Shown here: piece after piece, positions 18,390 through 28,511 of the stretch
Layout of the letters: every line of letters begins with the position of its first letter
Numbering within the stretch: the stretch's first letter is position 1
Source of the DNA: Oceaniovalibus sp. ACAM 378
GTDB taxonomy: Bacteria; Pseudomonadota; Alphaproteobacteria; Rhodobacterales; Rhodobacteraceae
Direction: 5' to 3'
NCBI RefSeq assembly: GCF_008085915.1
Contig: NZ_VSJK01000003.1
Location: 332,495 to 396,494, forward strand
Length of the DNA stretch: 64,000 bases
The notes under the pieces: model-generated
Told to the model about the DNA's origin: nothing
What the model saw: only the letters and a program-made list of their open reading frames with translations
Databases searched by the model: none
Translations under genes and position numbers: made by a program

Positions 18390-19318
18390 CAACCGAAACG
18401 ACCCCTGAAATGACCGACAATGAACCGCGCCGTGCCGGATTTGTCGCCCTGATCGGCGAACCGAATGCCGGTAAATCGACACTGCTGAACCGGATGGTCG
18501 GCGCCAAGGTTTCGATCGTCACCCACAAGGTGCAAACCACGCGTGCCCGCATCCGTGGCGTGGCGATCGAGGGCGCAGCGCAGATCGTTTTCGTCGATAC
18601 CCCGGGGCTGTTCAGTCCGCGCCGCCGCCTTGACCGCGCCATGGTCGCCGCCGCATGGAGCGGTGCCGCCGATGCTGACATCACGGTGCTGATGATCGAG
18701 GCGAACCGGGGGCTGACCGAAGGCGTCGATTCAATCCTGACCGCGCTGGAAGAACACAAGACAGGTCGGACCGTGCTGGCGATCAACAAGATCGACCGGG
18801 TCGAAGCGCCGGTTCTGCTGGCCCTGACCAAGGCGATGAACGACCGCCACCCGTTCGAGGAAACCTTCATGATCTCGGCGGAAAAGGGCCACGGCGTCGA
18901 CCATCTGCGTCAATGGCTGGGAGGCGCGTTGCCCGAGGGGCCTTGGTTGTACCCCGAGGATCAGATTGCCGATCTGCCCATGCGGATGATCGCGGCCGAA
19001 ATGACCCGCGAAAAGCTGACGCTGCGACTGCATCAGGAACTTCCCTATGAGTTGACGGTGGAAACCGAAGAGTGGGAAGACCGCAAGGACGGCAGCGCGC
19101 GGATTGATCAGGTGATCTATGTCCAGCGCGACGGTCACCGGGGCATCATCCTTGGGAAAAAGGGCGAGACGATCAAGGCGGTCAGTCAGGCCGCCCGCGT
19201 CGAGATCGAGGCCTTCACCGGGCGAAAGATCCACCTGTTTCTCAAGGTCAAGGTGCGGCCGGGCTGGCTGGACGAGGCCGCGCGCTATCGCGAAATCGGG
19301 CTGGACTACGGCGACTGA
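18386..19318 (+). CDS. era: GTPase Era
   Basis: Era is an essential GTPase that binds 16S rRNA during 30S ribosome assembly. The 310-residue protein shows the P-loop GEPNAGKST, switch II DTPGLF, NKID and the C-terminal KH domain ([17 protein letters not shown] followed by [23 protein letters not shown]). It starts at ATG 18386 overlapping the rnc stop. The short N-terminal extension before the G domain is ordinary. Confidence 0.97.
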   Translation: MTTETTPEMTDNEPRRAGFVALIGEPNAGKSTLLNRMVGAKVSIVTHKVQTTRARIRGVAIEGAAQIVFVDTPGLFSPRRRLDRAMVAAAWSGAADADITVLMIEANRGLTEGVDSILTALEEHKTGRTVLAINKIDRVEAPVLLALTKAMNDRHPFEETFMISAEKGHGVDHLRQWLGGALPEGPWLYPEDQIADLPMRMIAAEMTREKLTLRLHQELPYELTVETEEWEDRKDGSARIDQVIYVQRDGHRGIILGKKGETIKAVSQAARVEIEAFTGRKIHLFLKVKVRPGWLDEAARYREIGLDYGD

Positions 19319-19417
19319 TCCGGGCCTGTTGCCTGCCACCGCAAAAAGGCGGCGGGTGGGCCTTTTCACGGCCCGCTCAACACGCCACGATACCGATATG
19401 AAACAGATCGTCTTATC

Positions 19418-19747
19418 ATGCGCCTGACCGCACAGTTCTGGGTGCAGGCCTATCTGACGCGCCTGCGTTTGGCCGACATCCCGGCCTATGTCGTGGCCCA
19501 TGGCGACGACACCGCGGGCGCCGTTCTGGTCAAACTCTCCACACTCGACGGGCAGGCAAAGGTGTTTGAACGCCGGTTCGATCTGATGTCGGGCCAGCGG
19601 CGCTGGGATATCCTCAGCGAAGGAACCGAGCCTGACACCGACACCGTCATCGCCCGCCAGCGCAGCTATGACCCCGATCTCTGGGTGATCGAGGTCGAGG
19701 ATCGGCAGGGGCGGCACCTGCTGGATGAACCGGGGCTGTCGGAGTGA
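19418..19747 (+). CDS. DUF1491 family protein
   Basis: This small cytoplasmic protein of unknown function has 109 residues, beginning [23 protein letters not shown], with [13 protein letters not shown] and [17 protein letters not shown] blocks that match the alphaproteobacterial DUF1491 family. It lies between era and recO, its usual neighbours, and overlaps the recO GTG start by four bases (GTGA), so it is very likely translated together with RecO. No catalytic motif is visible. Confidence 0.88.
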   Translation: MRLTAQFWVQAYLTRLRLADIPAYVVAHGDDTAGAVLVKLSTLDGQAKVFERRFDLMSGQRRWDILSEGTEPDTDTVIARQRSYDPDLWVIEVEDRQGRHLLDEPGLSE

Positions 19748-20490
19748 TTGAGTGGCGCGATCAGGGCGTCGTCCTGACCGCCCGCCCGCACGGCGAAACC
19801 TCGGCGATTGTCGAGGTGTTCACACCGCTTCATGGCCGCCACGCCGGGGTCGTGCGGGGCGGTGTGGGGCGGCGTCTGTCGCCGTTGATGCAACCGGGTG
19901 CGCAGCTTGATGTTGTCTGGCGTGCCCGGCTCGAGGATCACATGGGCGCCTTCACCGTCGAATCCCGCGCCAGCCGGGCGGGCCTGATGGGCGACCGGCT
20001 GACGTTGGCCGGGCTGAACGCGATCACTGCGCTTTTGTCATTTTGCCTGCCCGAACGCGAAGCGCATCCGGGGCTGTACCAACACTCCATCGCGCTGCTT
20101 GACCGGTTGGGCGACAATGACGACTGGCCGCTGGACTACCTGCACTGGGAGCAGTCCCTGCTTGATGAAACCGGTTTCGGGCTGTCCTTGGGAGTTTGCG
20201 CTGTCACGGGCAGCCGTGAAAACCTGACTTTTGTGTCTCCGAAAACCGGGCGCTCGGTCAGTCGAGAAGGGGCGGGCGATTGGGCAGACCGGCTGCTTGC
20301 CCTGCCGCCCTGCCTTTTGGGGCAGGGGGCGGCGACGGCTGCCGAATTGCTGGCGGGTCTGGATACAACCGGGCATTTTCTTGAGAACCACCTTGCCCCG
20401 TCGCTGGGGCAGCGCCCCCTGCCGGCAGCAAGGGGGCGGCTGATCGACCTGTTTGCGCGGCGGCTTTCAGGCGCGCAATCCCGGGTCTGA
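19744..20490 (+). CDS. recO: DNA repair protein RecO
   Basis: RecO helps load RecA onto SSB-coated single-stranded DNA in the RecFOR pathway. The 248-residue protein starts [40 protein letters not shown], the RecO OB-fold N-terminus, and continues with the helical domain ([36 protein letters not shown]). The zinc-finger cysteines of some RecO proteins are mostly missing here, as is common in alphaproteobacteria. It starts at GTG 19744 and is the last gene of the co-directional run from rpoZ. Confidence 0.94.
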   Translation: MIEWRDQGVVLTARPHGETSAIVEVFTPLHGRHAGVVRGGVGRRLSPLMQPGAQLDVVWRARLEDHMGAFTVESRASRAGLMGDRLTLAGLNAITALLSFCLPEREAHPGLYQHSIALLDRLGDNDDWPLDYLHWEQSLLDETGFGLSLGVCAVTGSRENLTFVSPKTGRSVSREGAGDWADRLLALPPCLLGQGAATAAELLAGLDTTGHFLENHLAPSLGQRPLPAARGRLIDLFARRLSGAQSRV

Positions 20491-20494
20491 TCAC

Positions 20495-20878
20495 TCAGCG
20501 TTCGGCGCGAAATACCATCTCGCCTGACTTGCCGTCAGACAGGATCACCACACGGCCAACTGAATCGATCCGTTTCATCCGTTCAAGCGCGGCGAAATAC
20601 GCGGTTTCCTGCGCTTGATCCGGGCAACTGCGTTTCGTTGACAGGATCGTTTCGATCTTGATCAACGGATAGTCCAGCGTCTGACCCGCCGACCAGCGGT
20701 TGCAGGGCGCTTCGCCCAGCACTTTGCCTTCGCCGGGGAAATCGATGGTCGCGCGGGAAGTGAAGGCAGCGCCGTCCAGCGTCTCAAGCACATAGGAGGT
20801 ATCGGAATCGACAAGGCCGGAAACGGTCTCATCGCTCGAACAGGCCGCGAGCGCGGCTAGGATCAGAAGATATCGCAT
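20495..20878 (-). CDS. META/HslJ-domain lipoprotein
   Basis: This is probably an outer-membrane or periplasmic lipoprotein. The 127-residue precursor has a short signal with lipobox LAAC (Cys13), then a META-type domain: SYVLETLDGAAFTSRATIDF, GEAPCNRWSAGQ (the CN motif typical of HslJ/META proteins), TKRSCPDQ and a closing VVILSDGKSGEMVFRAE strand. The paired cysteines CNRW and SCPD may form a disulfide. It converges tail to tail with recO with only 4 bp between stops and no room for a terminator. The specific function is unknown. Confidence 0.82.
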   Translation of the reverse strand: MRYLLILAALAACSSDETVSGLVDSDTSYVLETLDGAAFTSRATIDFPGEGKVLGEAPCNRWSAGQTLDYPLIKIETILSTKRSCPDQAQETAYFAALERMKRIDSVGRVVILSDGKSGEMVFRAER

Positions 20879-20965
20879 ACCGGTTTATGTGCCGTCGCGC
20901 AGCCTGAAAGGCAACCCGACCTTTCCCAGATCCAAGGTAAGCAAAGCGGATATCCGCCGCCTGGA

Positions 20966-22660
20966 TTAGCCCAGCAGCCGCCGAGCGATCACCTGTGCCT
21001 GAATTTCCGCCGCACCCTCAAAGATATTCAGGATGCGGGCGTCGCACAGGATGCGCGATATCGTATATTCCAGCGCAAATCCGTTGCCGCCGTGGATCTG
21101 CAGCCCATTGTCTGCCGCTGCCCATGCAACCCGTGCACCCAGCAGTTTCGCCATCCCGGCCTCAAGATCGCAACGCTTTCCGGCATCCTTGCGGGCCGCG
21201 CTGAAATACGTCAGCTGCCGCGCAACCATGATCTCGACCGCCATCATCGCCAGTTTGCCCGACACCCGGGGAAAATCGATCAGCGGTTTGCCGAACTGCT
21301 TGCGGTCCTGCGCATATTTCAGGGACACGTCCAGCGCCGATTGTGCCACGCCGATGGCGCGGGCGGCGGTCTGGATGCGGGCGGATTCAAAGGTTTCCAT
21401 CAACTGCTTGAACCCCTTGCCGGGTTCGCCGCCCAGCAGGTTGTCGCCCTTGATTGCGAAACCGTCGAAGGCCAGTTCGTATTCCTTCATGCCCCGGTAA
21501 CCCAGCACCTCGATCTCACCACCCGTCATGCCGGGCGTGGGGAAGGGGGCATCGTCGGTTCCGGGGGTCTTTTCCGCAAGGAACATCGACAGTCCCCGAT
21601 AATCCGAGGTGTCAGGTTCGGTGCGTGCCAGCAGGGTCATCACATGGGTCCGGGCGGCGTGGGTGATCCAGGTCTTGTTGCCGGTCACTGTCCAATCGGC
21701 GCCATCGCGCACTGCGCGAGTGCGCAACGCGCCAAGGTCGGAGCCGGTATTGGGTTCGGTGAACACGGCGGTGGGCAGGATTTCACCGCTGGCCAGCCCG
21801 GGCAGCCATTTCTGTTTCTGCGCCTCGGTGCCGCCGCACAGGATCAGTTCGGCGGCGATCTCGCTGCGCGTGCCGAGCGATCCGACACCAATATACCCGC
21901 GCGACAACTCTTCGCTGACCACACACATGGAGGCTTTGGACAGGCCGAAACCGCCGTATTCTTCGGGGATGGTCAGGCCGAACACGCCCATTTCGGCCAT
22001 TTCGGTAATGATCTCCATCGGGATAAGCTCGTCGCGCAGGTGCCAGCCGTGGGCGTGCGGTTCAACCTTGTCGGCGGAAAACCGGCGAAACTGTTCGCGG
22101 ATCATCTCAAGCTCATCGTCCAGCCCCGTCGCGCCGACGGTGATCTCGGCGGACCGTTCCTGCATCAGCGCCACCAGACGTGACCGTGCGGCCTGGGTGT
22201 TGCCACCCTGGGTCAGGGTCATCACCGCCGGGGTCATCAGGGTGCGCTGGTCGTCCTGGGTCAGTCCGATGTCCTGCGGGCGCAGGAGCTCGCCCTGGCT
22301 CATCGGCAGGCCACCATAGACCTGCCAAAGGTATTCACCGAAGGCGATCTGGTGGATCAACTGCTCGACTTCACCAAATTTTCCTTGGGACTCCAGCTGC
22401 TCGGCCCAGTCCTGCATGCGGGACAGGGCGGCGTCATAGGTGGCGATCCAGGCCAGACCATGCGCCGCCGTCTGATGCGTTTCGATCAGGGCACCAGACA
22501 CGCGCCCGCCGTCGCTGACCAGATCGCGCACCCGCCCGGTTGCCGTTTCGACCAGTGCCGTCAGCGAGGCCGCCGCATCCCGGGTCAGGGTCAGCAGATC
22601 GTCAAGAAGCACCGGAGTCGTAGCGGGTGCCGTGCCGATGGGCGGTCCGTCATGGGGCAT
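20966..22660 (-). CDS. mcd: (2S)-methylsuccinyl-CoA dehydrogenase (acyl-CoA dehydrogenase family)
   Basis: This FAD flavoprotein probably oxidises (2S)-methylsuccinyl-CoA to mesaconyl-CoA in the ethylmalonyl-CoA pathway of acetyl-CoA assimilation. The 564-residue length exceeds the ordinary ~390-residue acyl-CoA dehydrogenase because of a helical N-terminal extension of about 160 residues (LLTLTRDAAASLTALVE...), which is characteristic of Mcd. The dehydrogenase core shows FGLTIPEEYGGFGLS, TEPNTGSDLGALRTRA, TGNKTWITHAART, the FAD-site QDRKQFGKPL block and LQIHGGNGFALEY near the C-terminus. meaB at 38285 supports the pathway assignment. Substrate specificity is inferred from length and lineage. 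Confidence 0.82.
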   Translation of the reverse strand: MPHDGPPIGTAPATTPVLLDDLLTLTRDAAASLTALVETATGRVRDLVSDGGRVSGALIETHQTAAHGLAWIATYDAALSRMQDWAEQLESQGKFGEVEQLIHQIAFGEYLWQVYGGLPMSQGELLRPQDIGLTQDDQRTLMTPAVMTLTQGGNTQAARSRLVALMQERSAEITVGATGLDDELEMIREQFRRFSADKVEPHAHGWHLRDELIPMEIITEMAEMGVFGLTIPEEYGGFGLSKASMCVVSEELSRGYIGVGSLGTRSEIAAELILCGGTEAQKQKWLPGLASGEILPTAVFTEPNTGSDLGALRTRAVRDGADWTVTGNKTWITHAARTHVMTLLARTEPDTSDYRGLSMFLAEKTPGTDDAPFPTPGMTGGEIEVLGYRGMKEYELAFDGFAIKGDNLLGGEPGKGFKQLMETFESARIQTAARAIGVAQSALDVSLKYAQDRKQFGKPLIDFPRVSGKLAMMAVEIMVARQLTYFSAARKDAGKRCDLEAGMAKLLGARVAWAAADNGLQIHGGNGFALEYTISRILCDARILNIFEGAAEIQAQVIARRLLG

Positions 22661-22844
22661 GGGTCGGCTCCTGTTCTTTGCAGTTGCAGCATAAACTAGG
22701 CGGGGCCAACAGAATGCGCAACAAGAGTTCTTTTTCGCGCGGCGTTTTGAACGAAAATGACGGAGGGAAATGACCCTGTCCCCGTGTCGGTGCCCGGTCT
22801 ATACGTCCTTGGTGCTGAGAGACCGCGCCTGCAGGAGACCAAGG

Positions 22845-23603
22845 ATGTTCGTCGATACAACAACGGTATTGATCCTTGCCAGTGGCGCGACGCTGCTGGC
22901 CGGGTTCGTCAAGGGTATGGTCGGATTCGCGATGCCGATGGTGATGATTTCGCTTTTGGCGTCGACATTGCCGGCGGAAACGGCACTGGCAGCCCTGATC
23001 GTGCCGACGCTGGTGACCAACCTCTGGCAATCGCTGCGCAATGGTCTTCCTGCGGCGGCAAAATCGGCGCGGATCCATTGGCGCTTTATCGCGATGGTCA
23101 TCATATTCATGGCTTTTTCGGCGCAACTTGTGACGCTGCTGCCGCCATCAGTCCTGTTTCTGATCCTTGGTGTTCCGGTGGTCGTGTTTGCGCTGATCCA
23201 ATTGGCAGGCTGGCAATTGCAGATTGTACCCTCGATGCGGCGCCGGGCGGAACTGACGCTGGGTACGATATCGGGGGTGATCGGTGGGCTGACCGGAGTC
23301 TGGGGCCCGCCCACAGTGATGTATCTGACGGCGCTGAACACACCGAAGGTCGAACATGTGCGCACGCAAGGCGTCGTTTATGGGCTTGGCTCGGTGATGC
23401 TGCTGGGGGCGCATGTGCAGTCCGGCGTGCTGAATGCGCAGACACTGCCGCTGTCGCTGGCGATGGTGGTGCCGGCGGTATTGGGCATGGGGGTCGGGTT
23501 TTTGGCGCAGGACCGGGTGGACCAGGTGCTGTTCCGGCGGTTGACGCTGATTGTTCTGGTGTTTGCCGGGGCCAATCTGGTGCGCCGTGGGCTGATGGGA
23601 TAG
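22845..23603 (+). CDS. TauE/SafE-type sulfite/anion exporter family protein
   Basis: This inner-membrane permease has 252 residues and about eight hydrophobic helices in two repeats. Each repeat opens with the family GFVKGMVGFAMPM / GVIGGLTGVWGPPTVMYL type motif, and the second is the TauE/SafE hallmark. The ATG at 22845 is preceded by CAGGAGACC, deciding the start against an in-frame ATG at 22770. It diverges from mcd and converges with pckA across a large hairpin. The substrate (sulfite, sulfonate-derived anions or another) cannot be told from sequence. Confidence 0.85.
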   Translation: MFVDTTTVLILASGATLLAGFVKGMVGFAMPMVMISLLASTLPAETALAALIVPTLVTNLWQSLRNGLPAAAKSARIHWRFIAMVIIFMAFSAQLVTLLPPSVLFLILGVPVVVFALIQLAGWQLQIVPSMRRRAELTLGTISGVIGGLTGVWGPPTVMYLTALNTPKVEHVRTQGVVYGLGSVMLLGAHVQSGVLNAQTLPLSLAMVVPAVLGMGVGFLAQDRVDQVLFRRLTLIVLVFAGANLVRRGLMG

Positions 23604-23605
23604 CG

Positions 23606-23665
23606 CGCTCCTCGCTTCCTTGCGGTCGCTCCTCGCGAGGAACGACCGTCAGGAAGTGAAGAGCG
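23606..23665. terminator. Long imperfect hairpin between convergent genes
   Basis: CGCTC (23606-23610) pairs with GAGCG (23661-23665). Inside are further complementary blocks (CTTCCT with AGGAAG, GGTCG with CGACC) and a palindromic core CCTCGCGAGG at the tip. It lies between the stops of the TauE-type gene and pckA, so it probably works as a bidirectional terminator although it lacks clear T-runs. Confidence 0.55.
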
Positions 23666-23680
23666 TCAGCCGATGATGCC

Positions 23681-25279
23681 TCAGCCGATGGTGACAGCGC
23701 GCACGTCATCGTCGATGTGATCAGCATATTGCGCGAAGTTCTCGGAAAACATCGCCACCAGTTTGGCAGCCTGGCGGTCATAGCTTTCGGGATTGTCCCA
23801 AGTCCGGCGCGGATCAAGCAGGATGTCGGGCACGCCCGCAACCGTCGTCGGAACGTCGAAGCCAAAGTTCTTGTCCTTGCGGAACGGCGCCTTCGCCAGC
23901 GATCCGTCCAGCGCTGCGGTCAGCAACGCGCGTGTTGCTTTGATCGGCATCCGCGATCCTGTGCCATAAGCACCGCCGGTCCAGCCGGTGTTGACCAGCC
24001 AGCATGTGGCACCGTGTTTGGCGATCTTGCCCTTCAGCAACTCACCATAGACTTCGGGCCGGCGCGGCATGAATGGCGCGCCAAAGCAGGTTGAGAATGT
24101 CGGCTCTGGCTCGGTCACGCCACGTTCGGTGCCGGCGACCTTGGAGGTGAAGCCGGACAGAAAGTGATACATCGCCTGTGCCGGGGTCAGCCGGGCAATC
24201 GGTGGCAACACGCCGAAGGCATCGCAGGTCAGCATGATGATGTTCTTGGGATGTCCGCCCAGTGCTGTGGGCGATGCATTCGAGATATAGTGCAGCGGAT
24301 AGGCCGCGCGCATGTTCGCCGTCAGGCTGTCATCCTCGAAGTCCAACTCAAGGGTCTCAGGATCGAAAACCATGTTCTCGATCACCGTGCCAAACTTGTG
24401 GGTGGTGGCATAGATTTCCGGTTCGGCCTCGGACGATAGGTTGATCGTCTTGGCGTAACAGCCACCCTCGAAGTTGAAGGTGCCGCGCTCGGACCAGCCG
24501 TGCTCGTCGTCGCCGATCAGGATGCGCTCTGGGTCGGCGGAAAGGGTGGTCTTGCCGGTGCCCGACAGGCCGAAAAACACGGCCGTGTCCACGGGATTGC
24601 CCGGTGCATGGTTGGCGCTGCAATGCATCGGCATGATGCCCTTTTCGGGCAGCAGATAGTTCAGCAGCGTGAATACCGATTTCTTGTTCTCACCGGCATA
24701 TTCGGTGCCACCGATCAGGATCAACTTACGCTCGAAATTCAGGGCGATGATCGTGTCCGAATTGCAGCCGTGGCGCGCCGGATCGGCCGAAAAGCTGGGG
24801 CAGTTGATCACCGTGAATTCGGGGACGAAATCGTCCAGTTCCTCGCGCTCGGGGCGGCGCAGCAAGGTGCGAATGAACAGCGAATGCCAGGCCAGTTCCG
24901 TCACCACCCGAACGTCCAGCCGATGCGCCGGATCGGCTCCGCCGAACAGATCCTGCACGAAAAAGTCGCGCCCCTTCATATGCTCCAGCATGTCGTCGTA
25001 CAGGATGTCGAAACTCTCGGGGGACATCGAGGCGTTGTTTTCCCACCAGATGGTGTTTTCGGTCGCCGCACTGCGCACCACATGCTTGTCCTTGGGCGAC
25101 CGTCCGGTGAACTTTCCCGTGGTGACCAGAAGGGCACCACCCTTGCCCAGAACACCCTCGTCGCGTTTCAATGCATGGGTGATCAGGCCCGGCTCCAGCA
25201 GGTTGTAATGCACAGCACCCAGCCCGCCGATCCCCTGTTGATCCAGCGTCTGTTTCGGATTCACGCGTCCTGTGGCCAT
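23681..25279 (-). CDS. pckA: Phosphoenolpyruvate carboxykinase (ATP)
   Basis: PckA decarboxylates oxaloacetate to PEP using ATP, the first gluconeogenic step. The 532-residue protein carries [14 protein letters not shown], the PEPCK kinase loop [16 protein letters not shown], the metal-site [10 protein letters not shown] and the substrate block [10 protein letters not shown]. The ATG at 25279 gives [17 protein letters not shown]; a 48-residue longer reading upstream is rejected. Direct repeats at 25376-25422 lie upstream. It diverges from chvI, an arrangement conserved in alphaproteobacteria. Confidence 0.97.
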   Translation of the reverse strand: MATGRVNPKQTLDQQGIGGLGAVHYNLLEPGLITHALKRDEGVLGKGGALLVTTGKFTGRSPKDKHVVRSAATENTIWWENNASMSPESFDILYDDMLEHMKGRDFFVQDLFGGADPAHRLDVRVVTELAWHSLFIRTLLRRPEREELDDFVPEFTVINCPSFSADPARHGCNSDTIIALNFERKLILIGGTEYAGENKKSVFTLLNYLLPEKGIMPMHCSANHAPGNPVDTAVFFGLSGTGKTTLSADPERILIGDDEHGWSERGTFNFEGGCYAKTINLSSEAEPEIYATTHKFGTVIENMVFDPETLELDFEDDSLTANMRAAYPLHYISNASPTALGGHPKNIIMLTCDAFGVLPPIARLTPAQAMYHFLSGFTSKVAGTERGVTEPEPTFSTCFGAPFMPRRPEVYGELLKGKIAKHGATCWLVNTGWTGGAYGTGSRMPIKATRALLTAALDGSLAKAPFRKDKNFGFDVPTTVAGVPDILLDPRRTWDNPESYDRQAAKLVAMFSENFAQYADHIDDDVRAVTIG

Positions 25280-25362
25280 GTCTGTTCTCCAAAAATCGGC
25301 TTGCGACCGGTGTGTCCCGGGCCGCGCATCGCGCCCGGGTCTGCCCTTGCGACACGCTGAGC

Positions 25363-25368
25363 ATTTTA
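25363..25368 (-). promoter_or_regulatory. Possible -10 element of the pckA promoter
   Basis: On the minus strand TAAAAT matches five of six bases of the -10 consensus and lies about 84 bp upstream of the pckA ATG, just downstream of the repeat cluster. No good -35 hexamer is at standard spacing, which would fit an activator-dependent promoter. This is weak evidence. Confidence 0.3.
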
Positions 25369-25375
25369 GGCCACG

Positions 25376-25422
25376 GGGTTGCAACCCTTTAGCGCAACCA
25401 GCCCGATGGTTTAGCGCAACCA
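25376..25422. repeat. Operator-like repeat cluster upstream of pckA
   Basis: A perfect palindrome GGGTTGCAACCC (25376-25387) is followed by two exact copies of TTTAGCGCAACCA (25388-25400 and 25410-25422), 22 bp apart, two DNA turns. The hexamer GCAACC thus occurs three times (25381, 25394, 25416). The position, about 100-145 bp upstream of pckA on the minus strand, suggests a transcription-factor array controlling pckA and possibly chvI. Confidence 0.5.
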
Positions 25423-25616
25423 TGACGCGCAGCCGTTCCCGTCCATGGCCGCCGTTTGTTAAAAGTGAGACAATTTAGTCAATCCTAACACCTTTATGGC
25501 CGGATTGTGACGCCGGTTATGGCATGATTCGCACTTAATCGTTGCTTCCGCGGGACGAGACACCGAATATGTCCCCAAAAGAAGTCAACGATAACAGAGC
25601 AGCACAAGGAACGCCC

Positions 25617-26318
25617 ATGTCGAGGATCGCATTGGTGGACGACGACAGGAATATCCTGACGTCAGTGTCCATGACTTTGGAAGCCGAGGGTTTCGAAGTC
25701 GAAACCTATAATGACGGGCAGGCCGCCCTTGATGCATTCAACAAGCGTCTGCCGGATATGGCCGTGTTCGACATCAAGATGCCGCGCATGGATGGCATGG
25801 ACCTGTTGCAACGGGTGCGCCTGAAATCCGCTATGCCGGTGATCTTCCTCACCTCCAAGGACGATGAGATCGATGAGGTACTGGGCCTGCGGATGGGCGC
25901 CGACGACTATGTCAAGAAACCGTTTTCCCAGCGTCTTCTGGTCGAACGGATCCGAGCGTTGCTGCGCCGCCAAGAAGTGGTTTCAGGCGATGCGGTGACC
26001 GAGGCTGAAGCGGCACAGGTTATGCAGCGCGGCGAATTGTCGATGGATCCGCTGCGCCACGCGGTGATCTGGAAGGGCCGCGACGTGTCGCTGACCGTGA
26101 CCGAATTTCTGTTGCTTCAGGCGCTGGCTCAGCGGCCGGGTTTCGTGAAAAGCCGCGATCAGCTGATGGATGTCGCCTATGACGACCAAGTCTATGTGGA
26201 TGATCGGACGATCGACAGTCATATCAAACGGTTGCGCAAGAAGATGCGCAGCGCCGATCCCGAATTCTCGGCGATCGAGACGCTGTATGGTATCGGCTAT
26301 CGCTATAACGAAGAATAA
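25617..26318 (+). CDS. chvI: Response regulator ChvI
   Basis: ChvI is the OmpR-family DNA-binding partner of the ChvG kinase. The 233-residue protein has the receiver domain with acidic pocket LVDDDR, phospho-acceptor Asp52 in [10 protein letters not shown] and KK at ADDYVKKPF, then a winged-helix output domain ([19 protein letters not shown] to [14 protein letters not shown]). The ATG at 25617 is behind AAGGA and gives the standard [14 protein letters not shown] start; earlier in-frame ATGs are less likely. chvG follows after 3 bp. ChvGI controls envelope and acid-stress responses in this class. Confidence 0.95.
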   Translation: MSRIALVDDDRNILTSVSMTLEAEGFEVETYNDGQAALDAFNKRLPDMAVFDIKMPRMDGMDLLQRVRLKSAMPVIFLTSKDDEIDEVLGLRMGADDYVKKPFSQRLLVERIRALLRRQEVVSGDAVTEAEAAQVMQRGELSMDPLRHAVIWKGRDVSLTVTEFLLLQALAQRPGFVKSRDQLMDVAYDDQVYVDDRTIDSHIKRLRKKMRSADPEFSAIETLYGIGYRYNEE

Positions 26319-26321
26319 GCG

Positions 26322-28058
26322 GTGGTGATGGCGTCGGGCATCGAGATGGGCAGGAAAGGCGCGGGCAAGCACCGCGGTGTCGTTCTGGGTGAAGACTGGA
26401 CCGGGCCGGATGCCTCGGTCGAGCAGGAATTGCGCGACCGTCGCAAGCGCCGCAGTCTGATCTCCGTCAACCGCTCGCCGCTGGCGCGCAAGATCATCAC
26501 GTTCAATCTGTTGGCCATTCTGGTGCTTGTCGCGGGCGTTCTGTATCTGAATCCGTTCCGCGACAGTCTGGTCATCCAGCGCGAGGCAGCGCTGGTCACC
26601 GAGGCGGGGCTGGTCGCCGGTGTATTCGAGTCGCGTCTGCCGGACGAGGCTTCGGCAGACCTGAGCGCATTGTCCGGCGCGGTGACGCCTGCCACCGTTC
26701 TGGCCGGGCTGCGTTTTGCCAATGACAACGAGATTTTCCTCTTCGACGCCACAGGCGCGCTTGCCGGTTCGACCATCGGCGCCGAACGCGCGACGCCGGG
26801 CCCGATCAGGGGGTTCTCAAGCGTGGAACGCAGCACTGCCATTACCGATGCGCTGAATTCGGTGTGGAATGGGATGTCGTCGATATTTGCTGCGGGTAAG
26901 AAGGACGGCCCCGCGACTCAGCCCGCCGAAGCTCAGGCACGTGCCATGGTGTCGCGCACTCTGGATGGATCGACCCAGGTGAACACGGGCGTCGATCAGA
27001 ACGGCGCGGCCGTGTTTGCAGTGTCCAGCCCCATCGTGCGGGGCGGGCAGGTGGTTGGCGTCGTCGCGATCACCAGTGCCACGGGTGAAATAGATGCTCT
27101 GGTGCGAAGCGAACGCGAACAGGTCTTGCAGATGTTCGTCATCGCGATCCTGGTTTCCATCGGGCTGAGTCTGGTTTTGGCCTCGACCATCGCCAATCCA
27201 CTGTCCGATCTTGCTGCCGCGGCGGAAATCGGGCGCGACCGTAATTCGCGCACTGTGAAACCCAGCCGCGTGCGCATCCCCGATCTGACGGCCCGGCCCG
27301 ACGAAATCGGCCGCCTGTCCGGCGCGCTGCGCGGCATGGTGGCCGCATTGTACGACCGGATCGATGCAAATGAACAGTTTGCGGCGGATGTCGCCCATGA
27401 AATCAAGAATCCGCTGGCGTCGTTGCGCTCGGCTGTCGGATCTCTGCGCTTCGTCACGAAAGTGGAACACCGTGAAAAGCTGCTGGATGTGATCGAACAT
27501 GACGTGCGCCGGCTGGACCGGTTGGTCAGCGATATTTCCAACGCCTCGCGGCTGGACAGCGAACTGGTGAAGGAAGACGAGGAAAGCTTCGATTTGCTGA
27601 GCATGCTGGGCAATCTGACCGAGTATCTGGGCCAAGAGGCGAAATCCAAAGGGATCGAGTTCATCTCGGATCTGCCAACCGACCCGATCGTGATTGACGG
27701 CTTGGAAAGCCGTCTGGCGCAGGTCTTTGTTAACTTGATCACCAATGCGGTTTCGTTTTGCGAGGACGGTGATGCCATCCGTGTCTGGGCGCGCAAGCGG
27801 GAAAACCGGGTTCTGGTGGTGGTCGAGGATACCGGACCGGGCATCCCGGAATCCGCACTGACCAAAGTGTTCAACCGGTTTTACTCGGAACGTCCCGAGG
27901 GCCAGTTTGGCAATAACTCGGGGCTTGGCCTGGCCATTTCGAAACAGATCGTCGAGGCTCATGGCGGCGTGATCTGGGCCGAAAACATCCGCCCGACCGA
28001 TGCCGATATCACGTCCGACCCGCTGGGCGCGCGTTTCGTCGTCGGCCTGCCGGTCTGA
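26322..28058 (+). CDS. chvG: Sensor histidine kinase ChvG
   Basis: ChvG is the membrane kinase of the ChvG-ChvI pair. The 578-residue protein has a cytoplasmic N-terminus, TM1 (about 58-76), a periplasmic sensor region of some 190 residues, TM2 (FVIAILVSIGLSLVLASTI), a HAMP domain, the dimerisation/phosphoacceptor helix with His359 in DVAHEIKNPLASLRS, and the HATPase domain with NLITNAVSF, VEDTGPGIP and NSGLGLAISKQIVEAHGG. GTG 26322, GTG 26325 and ATG 26328 are all possible starts. It is followed after 6 bp by hprK. Confidence 0.94.
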   Translation: MVMASGIEMGRKGAGKHRGVVLGEDWTGPDASVEQELRDRRKRRSLISVNRSPLARKIITFNLLAILVLVAGVLYLNPFRDSLVIQREAALVTEAGLVAGVFESRLPDEASADLSALSGAVTPATVLAGLRFANDNEIFLFDATGALAGSTIGAERATPGPIRGFSSVERSTAITDALNSVWNGMSSIFAAGKKDGPATQPAEAQARAMVSRTLDGSTQVNTGVDQNGAAVFAVSSPIVRGGQVVGVVAITSATGEIDALVRSEREQVLQMFVIAILVSIGLSLVLASTIANPLSDLAAAAEIGRDRNSRTVKPSRVRIPDLTARPDEIGRLSGALRGMVAALYDRIDANEQFAADVAHEIKNPLASLRSAVGSLRFVTKVEHREKLLDVIEHDVRRLDRLVSDISNASRLDSELVKEDEESFDLLSMLGNLTEYLGQEAKSKGIEFISDLPTDPIVIDGLESRLAQVFVNLITNAVSFCEDGDAIRVWARKRENRVLVVVEDTGPGIPESALTKVFNRFYSERPEGQFGNNSGLGLAISKQIVEAHGGVIWAENIRPTDADITSDPLGARFVVGLPV

Positions 28059-28064
28059 TCCGCG

Positions 28065-28511
28065 GTGACCGGGTGTGGCGCGGCGACGGTCCACGCCACC
28101 GCCGTCGCGCTGAACGGTCGGGCGGTGTTGATCCGCGGCGCGTCGGGGTCCGGAAAATCGGCGCTGGCGCTGCATATGATCGCTTTGGGTGCCGGATTGA
28201 TCGCTGATGATCGCACGCATCTGAGCGTGAGGGAAGGTGCATTGATCGCCAGCGCGCCAGCAACCTTACCCGCATTGATCGAAGCCCGGTTCATCGGTCT
28301 TTTGCCTGTCCCTCTTCATCCCGCAGCCCCCGTTCTGGCCGTGGTCGACATGGACAGATCGACTGACGAACGTCTGCCACCGCCCGCCACCTGCGACATT
28401 CTGACCATCACTCTGCCCTTGTTTGCCGGGGACGTGGGGGGGCATCTTGGCCCTGCGTTGTTCCTGATGCTGAAAACCGGTAGCCTGCCAATACCATGCC
28501 CAAATCCGTGA
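28065..28511 (+). CDS. hprK: HPr kinase/phosphorylase, short alphaproteobacterial form
   Basis: This enzyme phosphorylates a serine of HPr. The 148 residues correspond only to the C-terminal catalytic domain: Walker A GASGSGKS (25-32) and the LIADDRT block. The N-terminal domain found in Gram-positive HprK is absent, as is usual in alphaproteobacteria. It starts at GTG 28065. Its likely substrate, HPr, is encoded at 29888 in the same run. The 3' end overlaps the annotated start of rapZ by 16 bp. Confidence 0.9.
   Translation: MTGCGAATVHATAVALNGRAVLIRGASGSGKSALALHMIALGAGLIADDRTHLSVREGALIASAPATLPALIEARFIGLLPVPLHPAAPVLAVVDMDRSTDERLPPPATCDILTITLPLFAGDVGGHLGPALFLMLKTGSLPIPCPNP

Noticed and set aside
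28065..28511. hprK considered as a truncated pseudogene because it is half the length of Gram-positive HprK
   Set aside because: The short, catalytic-domain-only form is the normal alphaproteobacterial type, with an intact Walker A motif and conserved neighbours.
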